Source: Chitinibacter fontanus (GTDB lineage: Bacteria > Pseudomonadota > Gammaproteobacteria > Burkholderiales > Chitinibacteraceae). From it: a stretch of 64,000 nucleotides of DNA. Shown here one piece after another: positions 35,128 through 42,630 of the stretch; the stretch's first letter is position 1; every line of letters begins with the position of its first letter. The stretch lies in contig NZ_CP058952.1 in NCBI RefSeq assembly GCF_013423785.1, positions 248,001-312,000 on the forward strand, read 5' to 3'. Both the position numbers and the translations under genes were made by a program. The notes under the pieces are model-generated. The model was not told the origin of the DNA. It did not search any database and was given only the letters and a program-made list of their open reading frames with translations.

Positions 35128-35316
35128 CTAAGAATTTGCCGGAGCCGTCTGCGTATCTTGGTTTGGCTTTAATTCATGCACTTTTGCATATTCAAGCACT
35201 AAAACCTCAATCATCGAAGCCACCGAGCGTCGCTCACGCTCGGCGGCCATACGTAGTAATTGTTTGATTTCGGCAGACGTACGGATTGATAGTGTTTCGT
35301 CTTTAATGCGCGACAT
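35128..35316 (-). CDS. ribbon-helix-helix regulator (CopG/Arc type)
   Basis: A 62-residue protein: ETLSIRTSAEIKQLLRMAAE is the beta strand and first helix, RERRSVASMIEVLVLEYAKV the second helix of an RHH fold. The C-terminus is a short polar tail. It sits between the integrase and the methyltransferase gene on the same strand, 115 bases upstream of the latter. It is a likely transcription regulator of the defence operon or of itself. A short palindrome GCCAT-GT-ATGGC (35332-35343) upstream of its start may be its operator. Confidence 0.75.
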   Translation of the reverse strand: MSRIKDETLSIRTSAEIKQLLRMAAERERRSVASMIEVLVLEYAKVHELKPNQDTQTAPANS

Positions 35317-35420
35317 CTTGGTAACCTGAAAGCCATGTATGGCAAATGTACTGCCTCTACATGACTAAAGCAACAAAGGGAACACGGCAAGGAAACAAAG
35401 TTAATAAAACCTCTGTTTAC

Positions 35421-36611
35421 TCATTTGCCCATAACAAAATCTGACCATGCTTGCATCATCCCGCGTCGATGATCTAGCAAATCAGTTCGATGGTACGCTG
35501 CTTCAACTTTATTGCTAATCGCATGCGCCAAGGCTCGCTCAGCCCAATCTCGCGGATATTGGTGATTACTAGCCCAATCCCTGAAGCTGCTACGAAAACC
35601 ATGTGCGGTAGCTGTTCTTCCTTCAATATCACTTTGTGCATTATGTTTGCGCAAAAACATCGTGAGCGCATTATCAGACAGTTGCACCCCAGCGCGCGGA
35701 CTTGGAAAAACGATTTCATTATGGGCACCACGTTGCTGCTTCAAAATCTTAACGGCTATTTCAGATAGTGGTACACGATGAATGACACCAGTTTTCATGC
35801 GCTCGGCGGGGATCGTCCAAATCGCTGCTTCAAAGTTGATCTCATCCCAAGTCGCGCCGCGCAGTTCACCAGACCTAACCGCCGTCAATATTAAAAACAA
35901 CAACGCATTACAGCTAACGCTTCGCCCCTCGCCAGACAAATGCTCAGCAACAAATTTGGGTACATCCTGCCAAGGCATTGCGGGTTGGTGCTCGGCTCTT
36001 GCTGCATCTCCCTGCTTAGGGAGCAAGTGATGAACCACATCGACAGGATTGGAGGGCACAAAGCCATGCGCCCAAGCCCATCCCATTACTGCATGCATAC
36101 GCTGCTTTACCCGACAGGCGGTTTCGGGTTTATCCAACCAAATAGGCCTCAAAACATTGGCAACATCTTTTGGCATGACATCTGAAATGGGAGTTGAACC
36201 CAAATCCGTAAAGACATACATCTTTAGGCTATTAATCCAATCACAACCATGCTTTTCATTTTTCCAGCTGGGTAACAACTCTTGATGAACTAGCTCTGCA
36301 GCAGTTTGAAACGAAGGTATTTTTGTTTCTAACGCGGCTGCATTTTTTTCATCAATCGGATCAAAACCATTAGCTATTTGTTCACGGTATTGCCTTCCAA
36401 GCTCTGCTGCTTTGGCAATTGAAACCTCTGGATAGCTGCCAAGCCCCATTTTTCTACGTTTGCCAGAAACGGGACTGACATAGCGCAAAATCCATTTGCC
36501 GTGCCCTTTTTTAACCGTTGGCTCAAGCGCAAGACCAGTAACTCCACCATGAGCGATCTGGACATCACCCGGTTTGATTGCCCTAGCTTTAGTATCAGTT
36601 AGCACTGCCAT
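35421..36611 (-). CDS. int: P4-type tyrosine integrase of the ssrA island
   Basis: A 396-residue phage-type integrase. DUF4102 arm-binding domain at the N-terminus (LTDTKARAIKPGDVQIAHGG; LGSYPEVSIAKAAELGRQYR), core-binding region (about 95-200) and catalytic domain with Arg in LTAVRSGELRGATW, TAHGFRSSFRDW and the Tyr in HAISNKVEAAYHRTDLLDHR. The whole R-H-x-x-R-H-Y set is present, so it should be active. It starts 150 bases inside attR and reads into the island, and it integrates at the ssrA 3' end. Confidence 0.95.
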   Translation of the reverse strand: MAVLTDTKARAIKPGDVQIAHGGVTGLALEPTVKKGHGKWILRYVSPVSGKRRKMGLGSYPEVSIAKAAELGRQYREQIANGFDPIDEKNAAALETKIPSFQTAAELVHQELLPSWKNEKHGCDWINSLKMYVFTDLGSTPISDVMPKDVANVLRPIWLDKPETACRVKQRMHAVMGWAWAHGFVPSNPVDVVHHLLPKQGDAARAEHQPAMPWQDVPKFVAEHLSGEGRSVSCNALLFLILTAVRSGELRGATWDEINFEAAIWTIPAERMKTGVIHRVPLSEIAVKILKQQRGAHNEIVFPSPRAGVQLSDNALTMFLRKHNAQSDIEGRTATAHGFRSSFRDWASNHQYPRDWAERALAHAISNKVEAAYHRTDLLDHRRGMMQAWSDFVMGK

Positions 36612-36624
36612 AGCACCTCATTAG

Positions 36625-36643
36625 TGTACCATTTAGTGTACCA
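36625..36643 (+). repeat. paired TGTACCA repeats, probable arm-type integrase sites (right)
   Basis: TGTACCATTTAGTGTACCA, same orientation and 12-base spacing as 4228-4246 near attL, 14 bases upstream of the integrase start. Its position also suits autoregulation of int. Confidence 0.65.
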
Positions 36644-36761
36644 CCAAGAGTTAGTCATCACTGATCAACATTGGACTGCAATAGACAAAAAAACTACAAA
36701 CAACTGTATTTAAAATGATTTATAGAACAGATTAGACTCACTTGGACTTATCATTGGCAGT

Positions 36762-36776
36762 CCCCACCTCCACCAA
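36762..36776 (+). repeat. right attachment site (attR)
   Basis: CCCCACCTCCACCAA, identical to the ssrA 3' end at 4157-4171; the rest of ssrA is not repeated. Confidence 0.88.
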
Positions 36777-36808
36777 TTACTCGTCCCACCAAGTACGTAA
36801 AAGTTCTG

Positions 36809-36845
36809 AAACCCGCATAAAGCCTAGCTTTAGCGGGTTTTTTGT
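36809..36845 (+). terminator. displaced native terminator of ssrA
   Basis: AACCCGC-A-TAAAGC-CTA-GCTTTA-GCGGGTT followed by T residues, 33 bases beyond attR. After island excision it would lie just behind ssrA. Confidence 0.72.
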
Positions 36846-36869
36846 TTCCCGTCACATCCCATGCCGTCC

Positions 36870-36908
36870 GACCCAATCCAGTTGTTTTAGGGATACGTTT
36901 AGGGGTAC
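36870..36908 (+). repeat. 39-bp direct repeat, left copy
   Basis: Starts GACCCAATCCAGTTGTTTTA and ends TTTAGGGGTAC; the copy at 38616-38654 differs at one base (36884, G to A). Inside it, TTTAGGGATACG and TTTAGGGGTAC are tandem 12-base units. Confidence 0.88.
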
Positions 36909-36948
36909 ATTATGCAAATACCCCATTCAATTGCGAGGCCGTACCCCT

Positions 36949-38199
36949 ATGGCACGTCAAACGAAACCCCTAAGCCCGACAGAATGCTCTAGCGCGAAAG
37001 CTAAAGAGAAAGACTACCGCTTGTATGACGGCGGCGGATTATTCCTCTTAGTCAAAAGTAACGGCTCCAAGATTTGGCGCTTTAAATACACCAAACCGAA
37101 TGGGGTAGAAACCTTGATGTCTTTCGGTGAGTTTCCCGCAGTGACTCTGGCCAATGCTCGTGGCTTACGTGAGGAAGCCAAGTCATTACTCGCAAAAAGT
37201 TTGGATCCTATTGAAGAGCGTAATCGCAAAAAGGAAGAAGCACGCTCTGAAAATTCGTCCAGTTTTGAAATTATTGCTCATGAGTGGTTCGATAGAGCGA
37301 TGGCAAACAAGTCAAAAAGTCATAGAGATCGAACTATGAACCGGCTTGAGAGTGATATTTTTCCTTGGCTGGGAAAACGCGATATTTCCACTATCGAAGC
37401 ACCTGAACTACTAACCTGCCTACGGCGTATTGAAGAGCGCGGGGCAATTGAAACAGCACATCGGGTACGCTGGTCATGTGGAAAGGTGTTTACGTACGCT
37501 ATCGCTACGGGGCGGGCAAAACATAATCCAGCAGACATACTAGCCAAAGCCGATGTATTGCAATCGCCGACTACAATCCCATTTCCTACAATCACTGATC
37601 CGGTCAAGATTGGCGCATTGATGCGTGCTATTGATAGCCTTGAAGCAAGCCTAACAGTGAAGTGTGCTACTCAATTAGCACCCCTTGTATTTACGCGCAT
37701 TGGGGAATTAAGGAAGGCTGAATGGTCTGAGATTGATTTCGAACGAAAGCAATGGCGCATTCCAGCTGCAAAAATGAAAAGCAGAGCGCCTCACATTGTC
37801 CCATTGTCGAGACAAGCGCTTGAGATACTGCGTACGATTCAACCACTCAGCGGGCACAAGCAATATGTCTTTGAAGGTGGTCGAACCAATGGCAGACCAA
37901 TGAGTGAGGCTGCCATCAACGTTGCATTACGCAGGTTAGGTTACAGCCAAGAAGAATTTACCGGCCATAGCTTCCGTAAAATTGCTTCAACTCAACTCAA
38001 TGAATCACACCTTTGGCATCGAGACGCCATTGAACGGCAATTAGCTCATGGCGAAAAAGACACTGTTGCAGCAACTTATAACCACGCTCAACATCTACCT
38101 GAACGGACAGAAATGATGCAGTGGTGGGCTGACTATCTGGATAAATTAAAAGCTGGTGGTGATATTTTGCATTTTCCGAGTAGATCTGCAAGCGCCTAA
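36949..38199 (+). CDS. int: second P4-type tyrosine integrase
   Basis: A 416-residue integrase unrelated in detail to the one at 35421. DUF4102 domain: MARQTKPLSPTECSSAKAKE, then DYRLYDGGGLFLLVKSNGSK and MSFGEFPAVTLANARGLREE. Catalytic residues in FTRIGELRKAEW, TGHSFRKIAST and HGEKDTVAATYNHAQ (Tyr). ATG 36949 is chosen since the family starts with MARQTKPL; the frame is open to 36742 but that part covers the terminator and a repeat. The inverted motif GTACCCCTA (36941-36949), opposite to TAGGGGTAC in the upstream repeat, overlaps the start, so Int may repress itself. It stands alone between 39-bp direct repeats. Confidence 0.9.
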   Translation: MARQTKPLSPTECSSAKAKEKDYRLYDGGGLFLLVKSNGSKIWRFKYTKPNGVETLMSFGEFPAVTLANARGLREEAKSLLAKSLDPIEERNRKKEEARSENSSSFEIIAHEWFDRAMANKSKSHRDRTMNRLESDIFPWLGKRDISTIEAPELLTCLRRIEERGAIETAHRVRWSCGKVFTYAIATGRAKHNPADILAKADVLQSPTTIPFPTITDPVKIGALMRAIDSLEASLTVKCATQLAPLVFTRIGELRKAEWSEIDFERKQWRIPAAKMKSRAPHIVPLSRQALEILRTIQPLSGHKQYVFEGGRTNGRPMSEAAINVALRRLGYSQEEFTGHSFRKIASTQLNESHLWHRDAIERQLAHGEKDTVAATYNHAQHLPERTEMMQWWADYLDKLKAGGDILHFPSRSASA

Positions 38200-38398
38200 T
38201 CGGTAACGATAGCGATTTTTATTATCAAAATAAAAATCCCACCTACAAAACTGCCGCCATTTCTAAAAACAAAAATACTAAGCAGCACAGAAATCAACTG
38301 TAGCTTTTAGAATATAGAAAGCAACCAATATTCACAGCAATGTAAAGTTGGCATACAACTTACAATCAACCTCCTCCTTACAAACCGAGCGGTCTGAC

Positions 38399-38583
38399 TT
38401 AGAGATCCCGGGCGTCAAGGTGGGCGAGCCGAAACACCCTGGGAGTCCAGTCGCCCAGCGCGCTATGCGGTCTAAACTCATTGTAATCCTGTCGCCCACG
38501 TTCGATCTTGTCACGGGCATCATCCAATGACAGAGTAACCAATGTACGTTTAAGCACTCATCCCGCAAGCTTGGCTTGGCCAT
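38399..38583 (-). pseudogene. IS3-family transposase OrfB remnant with frameshift
   Basis: Read leftward, LRDECLNVHWL in one frame continues in another frame as LSLDDARDKIERGRQDYNEF and RPHSALGDWTPRVFRLAHLD before the stop at 38399-38401. This is the C-terminal part of an IS3-family OrfB with a one-base frameshift near 38540. The rest of the IS is missing. Confidence 0.85.
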
Positions 38584-38615
38584 AACGATGCGGCCAAAAT
38601 TTGTTGACCACTACA

Positions 38616-38654
38616 GACCCAATCCAGTTATTTTAGGGATACGTTTAGGGGTAC
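38616..38654 (+). repeat. 39-bp direct repeat, right copy
   Basis: Same sequence as 36870-36908 with one mismatch. Together they bracket the second integrase and the IS3 scrap (1.75 kb). Confidence 0.88.
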
Positions 38655-38850
38655 TGTACTGTCCTGGGACAGTCCACACCACCCCAAGCAAATAGTCTAA
38701 GAGAAGCCTGTCTACTATGTAGCACCGGTCACAATTGTCGAGCTTCGTGGCCTGCTTTGTGATTTCTGCACGACAAACCCCATTCAATGCTTGAGCTTGT
38801 GCCAAATTAGCCGATAGTACAGATTAATACCCTGAAAAACGCTAAGGTTT

Positions 38851-40497
38851 ATGTCCGAAGATCTAGCCCAAGCCCACGTGCTGGTCGCCGATGATGCGCC
38901 GACGGTACGCCAATCAATCCGCATGACTCTGGCGCAATCGGGGATTAATCGTGCCGATGCGGCCAGCAGTATTGGTGAAACTCGTCGTCGTCTGCGCAAC
39001 GGTGAATACGATGTGGTGCTGTGCGACTATCACTTTGGTGAGGGCATGAATGGGCAGGAATTACTGGAAGAGCTGCGCCACAGCGGTGAACTACCGCTCT
39101 ACACGATCTGGATTATGATCACCGCCGAAGCCTCGTACGAGAAAGTCGTGGCGGTAGCTGAAATCGGCCCAGATGATTATCTAATCAAGCCGTTTACCAG
39201 CAAGCAGCTCACCCAGCGCCTATCTTTGGCCTGGAGTCGCAAGCGTTTTCTCAAACCGATTTACGACAAAATCAATGAGGGCGACACACTAGGCGCCATC
39301 GATGTTGCCAAATCATTGGTCCCCAAAGCTGCTGGTTTTAGTAATGATCTGATGCGGATTTTATCCTCGCTGTTGCTAGAGGCTGGCAAGCTTGATGAGG
39401 CGGCTAGGCTATATGAAGAGATACTGTCACAGCGCGTAGTGCCCTGGGCCAAGCTAGGACTGGCCCGCACCCTGTGCCGACAAGGCAAAAAAACGCAGGC
39501 CGAAAGCTCATTGCAGGCAGCAATTGTGGAACACGCGCAATATGTCGATGCCTATGAAGAACTCGCCTCGATGTATATGGCCGAAGGTCGGCTTAATGAA
39601 GCAATGGCGGTGTTTGAAAAATGCTTGGCGATGACCCCCAATAATGTCGGTCGCCTGCAAAAAGCCGGCAATCTGGCCAATATGCTCGGCGACTCGAGCA
39701 AAGCCAAACAGTTTCTAGAGCGAGCCGTTACCTGCGGCGGCAATTCTTCACTACTCAGTGGCGAAACAGTGCTGCAACTAGCACTGGCGGCACGGCGCGA
39801 GAACAATAGCTCGGATGCCGATAAATACCTGCGCATGGTGCGCGAAATTGCCAAGCGCGAGGATACCACCAGCAATCGTATTATCGATTTAATGGCTTCT
39901 GCAGTATATGAAGGCAAGCCCCAGCTCTTAGAGCAAATTGAAACCTATATGGCCGACCCCGAGTTTGTGCTGGAAATCGCGGTGAGCTTTATCATGACCG
40001 CCGATATTGTCTGCCCCGCCACCATCGAAGGTGAACAAGCAACAGGATCAGCCGCCCCCTATAAATGGCTGCTGCATATTGCACAGCGCTTTATTACCAC
40101 CAAACATATTTCGGGGATGCTGGAAAGTTCGGCCAATATGCGCCCAACTTGGCAAGCATTTATTCAGCATGCCGGCACTGAAATTACCGAACTCAATAAT
40201 GAAGGCGTGCAACTGATGCTGAAGGCGCAATTTGAAGATGCCATCGCCAAACTATTGCCCGTAGCACAGAACACCTGCAATCAACGCCTAATGCTCTCAA
40301 GTACCCATGCCATTATCAAATACCTGAAAAGCCCAGCTCAAGTCGAGCCCAAAGAACGTAACGCCCTACTTAATCAGGCCTACCAGTTTATCAATCGGCT
40401 TGAGGGCATGATTGATGCGGGTACTTTCCATAGCCTCAACCAAGACATCCAAGGTTTAATCGGCCAGAGTAGCGGTTTATCCAGCGCGTCACATTAG
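38851..40497 (+). CDS. response regulator with TPR repeats
   Basis: A 548-residue protein. Residues 9-130 form a CheY-like receiver: HVLVADDAPTVRQSIRMTL with the acidic pair, phosphoacceptor Asp in VVLCDYHFGEGMNG, IMITAE and Lys in YLIKPF. From about residue 150 there are TPR-type helix pairs (LDEAARLYEEILSQRVVPWA, LNEAMAVFEKCLAMTPNNVG). There is no DNA-binding or enzyme output domain, so it should act by protein contacts. Similar REC-TPR proteins work with orphan histidine kinases in motility and c-di-GMP networks of Neisseriales; the partner is not in this window. Confidence 0.85.
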   Translation: MSEDLAQAHVLVADDAPTVRQSIRMTLAQSGINRADAASSIGETRRRLRNGEYDVVLCDYHFGEGMNGQELLEELRHSGELPLYTIWIMITAEASYEKVVAVAEIGPDDYLIKPFTSKQLTQRLSLAWSRKRFLKPIYDKINEGDTLGAIDVAKSLVPKAAGFSNDLMRILSSLLLEAGKLDEAARLYEEILSQRVVPWAKLGLARTLCRQGKKTQAESSLQAAIVEHAQYVDAYEELASMYMAEGRLNEAMAVFEKCLAMTPNNVGRLQKAGNLANMLGDSSKAKQFLERAVTCGGNSSLLSGETVLQLALAARRENNSSDADKYLRMVREIAKREDTTSNRIIDLMASAVYEGKPQLLEQIETYMADPEFVLEIAVSFIMTADIVCPATIEGEQATGSAAPYKWLLHIAQRFITTKHISGMLESSANMRPTWQAFIQHAGTEITELNNEGVQLMLKAQFEDAIAKLLPVAQNTCNQRLMLSSTHAIIKYLKSPAQVEPKERNALLNQAYQFINRLEGMIDAGTFHSLNQDIQGLIGQSSGLSSASH

Positions 40498-40559
40498 ATA
40501 CCCAGCTATGTATATGCCTATGTTCAAATTTGGAATTTGCACAGCGAGAAATACCCTAA

Positions 40560-41042
40560 TCAGGCCGTTGCAATATCGAGCAAAGTAGCCTGTAAACTAG
40601 CCTGCACCGCTTGAGCGCTCACACTCACCAAAAATCCCCGCTTGCCGCCATTGATGTAAATAGTATCGAGTTGCATGATGCTGTCTTGCATATACACCGG
40701 CATGGTCTTTTTGGTGCCAAATGGCGAGGTTCCGCCCACTAAATAGCCACTGTGCTTGTTGGCCACTTCCGGTGTACAAGGGGTAATGGTCTTACACCCC
40801 AAATGGCGCGCCAGATTTTTGGTGCTCACCTCTTTATCACCATGCATTAACACAATCAGTGGCTGTTTTTTTTCATCTTCCATAATCAGCGTTTTGATCA
40901 CAATATGCTCATCGACCCCCAGCTCGCGCGCAGAAACCGCGGTACCGCCCTTTTCTTCATAGGCGTACAAATGCTCGCCAAAGCTAATTTTGTGCTGGCG
41001 CAAAAAACGGATCGCCGTCGTTACCGGCATCTTTTCACTCAT
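40560..41042 (-). CDS. ybaK: Cys-tRNA(Pro)/Cys-tRNA(Cys) deacylase
   Basis: A 160-residue YbaK/EbsC protein. It starts MSEKMPVTTAIRFLRQHKIS; features are ARELGVDEHIVIKTLIME, the catalytic Lys region and GCKTITPCTPEVANKHSGYL with the GGTSPFGTK loop. It hydrolyses Cys wrongly attached to tRNA-Pro by ProRS. ATG 41042 is preferred to a GTG seven codons upstream. It is divergent from selO, with 91 bases between the two starts. Confidence 0.92.
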   Translation of the reverse strand: MSEKMPVTTAIRFLRQHKISFGEHLYAYEEKGGTAVSARELGVDEHIVIKTLIMEDEKKQPLIVLMHGDKEVSTKNLARHLGCKTITPCTPEVANKHSGYLVGGTSPFGTKKTMPVYMQDSIMQLDTIYINGGKRGFLVSVSAQAVQASLQATLLDIATA

Positions 41043-41133
41043 ATTTAATCTACCCAGACCCACTTTTATTCATGACAAGCAGTTAGCAATCGGCTTAAAA
41101 TACCCGACTAATCTACTCAACTTTATTTGCTCC

Positions 41134-42624
41134 ATGGCCTTCTCTTTTGCTCAATTGCCACTGACCCCGCGCTTTAGCTTATTACACTCGCGTTTTTGGG
41201 ATTACACCCCAGCCACGCCGATGCCTGCGCCGCATGTCGTCGCGCTCAATCACGCGCTGGCCGAGCAATTGGGGATTGATTGGCAACAACAACAGAACCT
41301 GAGCGATTATCTGATTGGCAATCAATTACCGCAAGGCAGCCGCGCCCCATTTTATCCGATTGCCAGCGTGTATTCGGGCCACCAATTTGGCGTCAACGTG
41401 CCGCAACTGGGCGATGGTCGCGCGCTGCTCATCGCCGAATTTACCGACCCGAGCGGCCAACACTGGGAAATGCAACTGAAAGGCGCTGGCCCCACACCCT
41501 ACTCGCGCCGAGGTGATGGCCGAGCAGTATTACGCTCCAGCATTAGAGAATACCTAGCCTCCGAGGCATTACACCACCTGGGTATCCCAACTAATCGCGC
41601 ACTCGCCATCGGCGGCTCGCCGCAAACCATCTGGCGGGAAACACGCGAAACAGCCGCGGTGGTCATGCGCCTAGCGCCAACCTTTGTGCGCTTTGGGCAT
41701 TTTGAATATTTCTTTTATCAGGGCGAACCCGAGCGAATTACCGAGCTAGCCGATTGGGTAATTAAGCACCATTACCCCGACTGCGCAAACGCCGAAAATC
41801 CCTATTTAGCGCTGTTGAACGCCGTCATTAGCCGCACCGCGCAACTCATCGCGCGCTGGCAAGCGGTCGGCTTTTGCCACGGCGTGATGAATACCGACAA
41901 TATGTCGATTTTGGGGCTCACCATCGATTACGGCCCTTATGGTTTTCTCGATGGTTTTGACGCCGGGCATATTTGTAATCATTCGGACGACAGCGGGCGT
42001 TATGCCTACAACCAGCAGCCGCAAATAGGGCTGTGGAATCTGCATTGCCTCGCGCAAGCTTTATTACCACTGAGCAATAAAGACGAGCTATTAGCAGCCC
42101 TTGGCCAATACCAGCCACAATTTGAAGCCGCTTTCGCCGAACAATTGCGCCGTAAATTGGGCTTTACGCAGTGGCAGGAAGACGATTGGACGCTCGTCAC
42201 CGATCTATTTGAACTGATGCAGGCGACGCACACCGACTGGACAATCTTCTGGCGCACGCTGTCGCACTGGCCCGTGCAACGCAATACGGCGCAATTGCGC
42301 GATCTATTTTTAGCGCGCGCGCAATTTGACGACTGGCTGGAACGCTATGAGCGCCGACTTAGACTTAATGACGAGCAGGCAGGATTAGACGAACTGGCTA
42401 TGCAGGCGCGCAGCCAAGCCATGCTAGCCGCCAATCCCAAATACATCTTGCGCAATTATCTGGCCGAAAATGCCATCGCCAAGGCGCAAGCAGGCGATTT
42501 TTCAGAAATCGAGCGCCTGCAGCGCTGCCTGATGCAGCCGTTTGCCGAGCAGCCCGAATTCGAAGCCTACGCAGCCCTACCACCCGACTGGGCGCGTGAG
42601 ATTTCGGTCAGCTGCTCGTCTTAA
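41134..42624 (+). CDS. selO: protein adenylyltransferase SelO (YdiU)
   Basis: A 496-residue pseudokinase-fold enzyme that transfers AMP from ATP to Ser, Thr or Tyr of proteins in oxidative stress. Family motifs: VYSGHQFGVNVPQLGDGRAL, LKGAGPTPYSRRGDGRAVLR, SSIREYLASEALHHLGIPTN, GVMNTDNMSILGLTIDYGPY, LDGFDAGHICNHSDDSGRYA and YNQQPQIGLWNL. Start at ATG 41134 (MAFSFAQLPLTPRF). The C-terminus ends EISVSCSS, with the Cys-x-Ser-Ser end known from SelO relatives that carry selenocysteine in other organisms. Its end lies 6 bases from the convergent tex gene. Confidence 0.93.
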   Translation: MAFSFAQLPLTPRFSLLHSRFWDYTPATPMPAPHVVALNHALAEQLGIDWQQQQNLSDYLIGNQLPQGSRAPFYPIASVYSGHQFGVNVPQLGDGRALLIAEFTDPSGQHWEMQLKGAGPTPYSRRGDGRAVLRSSIREYLASEALHHLGIPTNRALAIGGSPQTIWRETRETAAVVMRLAPTFVRFGHFEYFFYQGEPERITELADWVIKHHYPDCANAENPYLALLNAVISRTAQLIARWQAVGFCHGVMNTDNMSILGLTIDYGPYGFLDGFDAGHICNHSDDSGRYAYNQQPQIGLWNLHCLAQALLPLSNKDELLAALGQYQPQFEAAFAEQLRRKLGFTQWQEDDWTLVTDLFELMQATHTDWTIFWRTLSHWPVQRNTAQLRDLFLARAQFDDWLERYERRLRLNDEQAGLDELAMQARSQAMLAANPKYILRNYLAENAIAKAQAGDFSEIERLQRCLMQPFAEQPEFEAYAALPPDWAREISVSCSS

Positions 42625-42630
42625 CTCCAA

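Larger units (their letters stand above)
4157..36776. mobile_element. ssrA-integrated genomic island (32.6 kb)
   Basis: The interval is bounded by two copies of CCCCACCTCCACCAA, at 4157-4171 (the ssrA 3' end) and 36762-36776. A P4-type tyrosine integrase starts 150 bases inside the right copy and reads inward. Content is accessory: replication and recombination genes, IS3 fragments, orphan lipoprotein and membrane genes, signalling genes and defence systems. Use of the ssrA 3' end by tyrosine integrases is well known. No conjugation genes (relaxase, type IV secretion) are visible, so the island is more likely a satellite or mobilisable island than a self-transmissible ICE. Confidence 0.9.

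Noticed and set aside
36870..38654. Transposon with terminal inverted repeats
   Set aside because: The 39-bp repeats are direct, not inverted, and the gene inside is a tyrosine integrase, not a DDE transposase.
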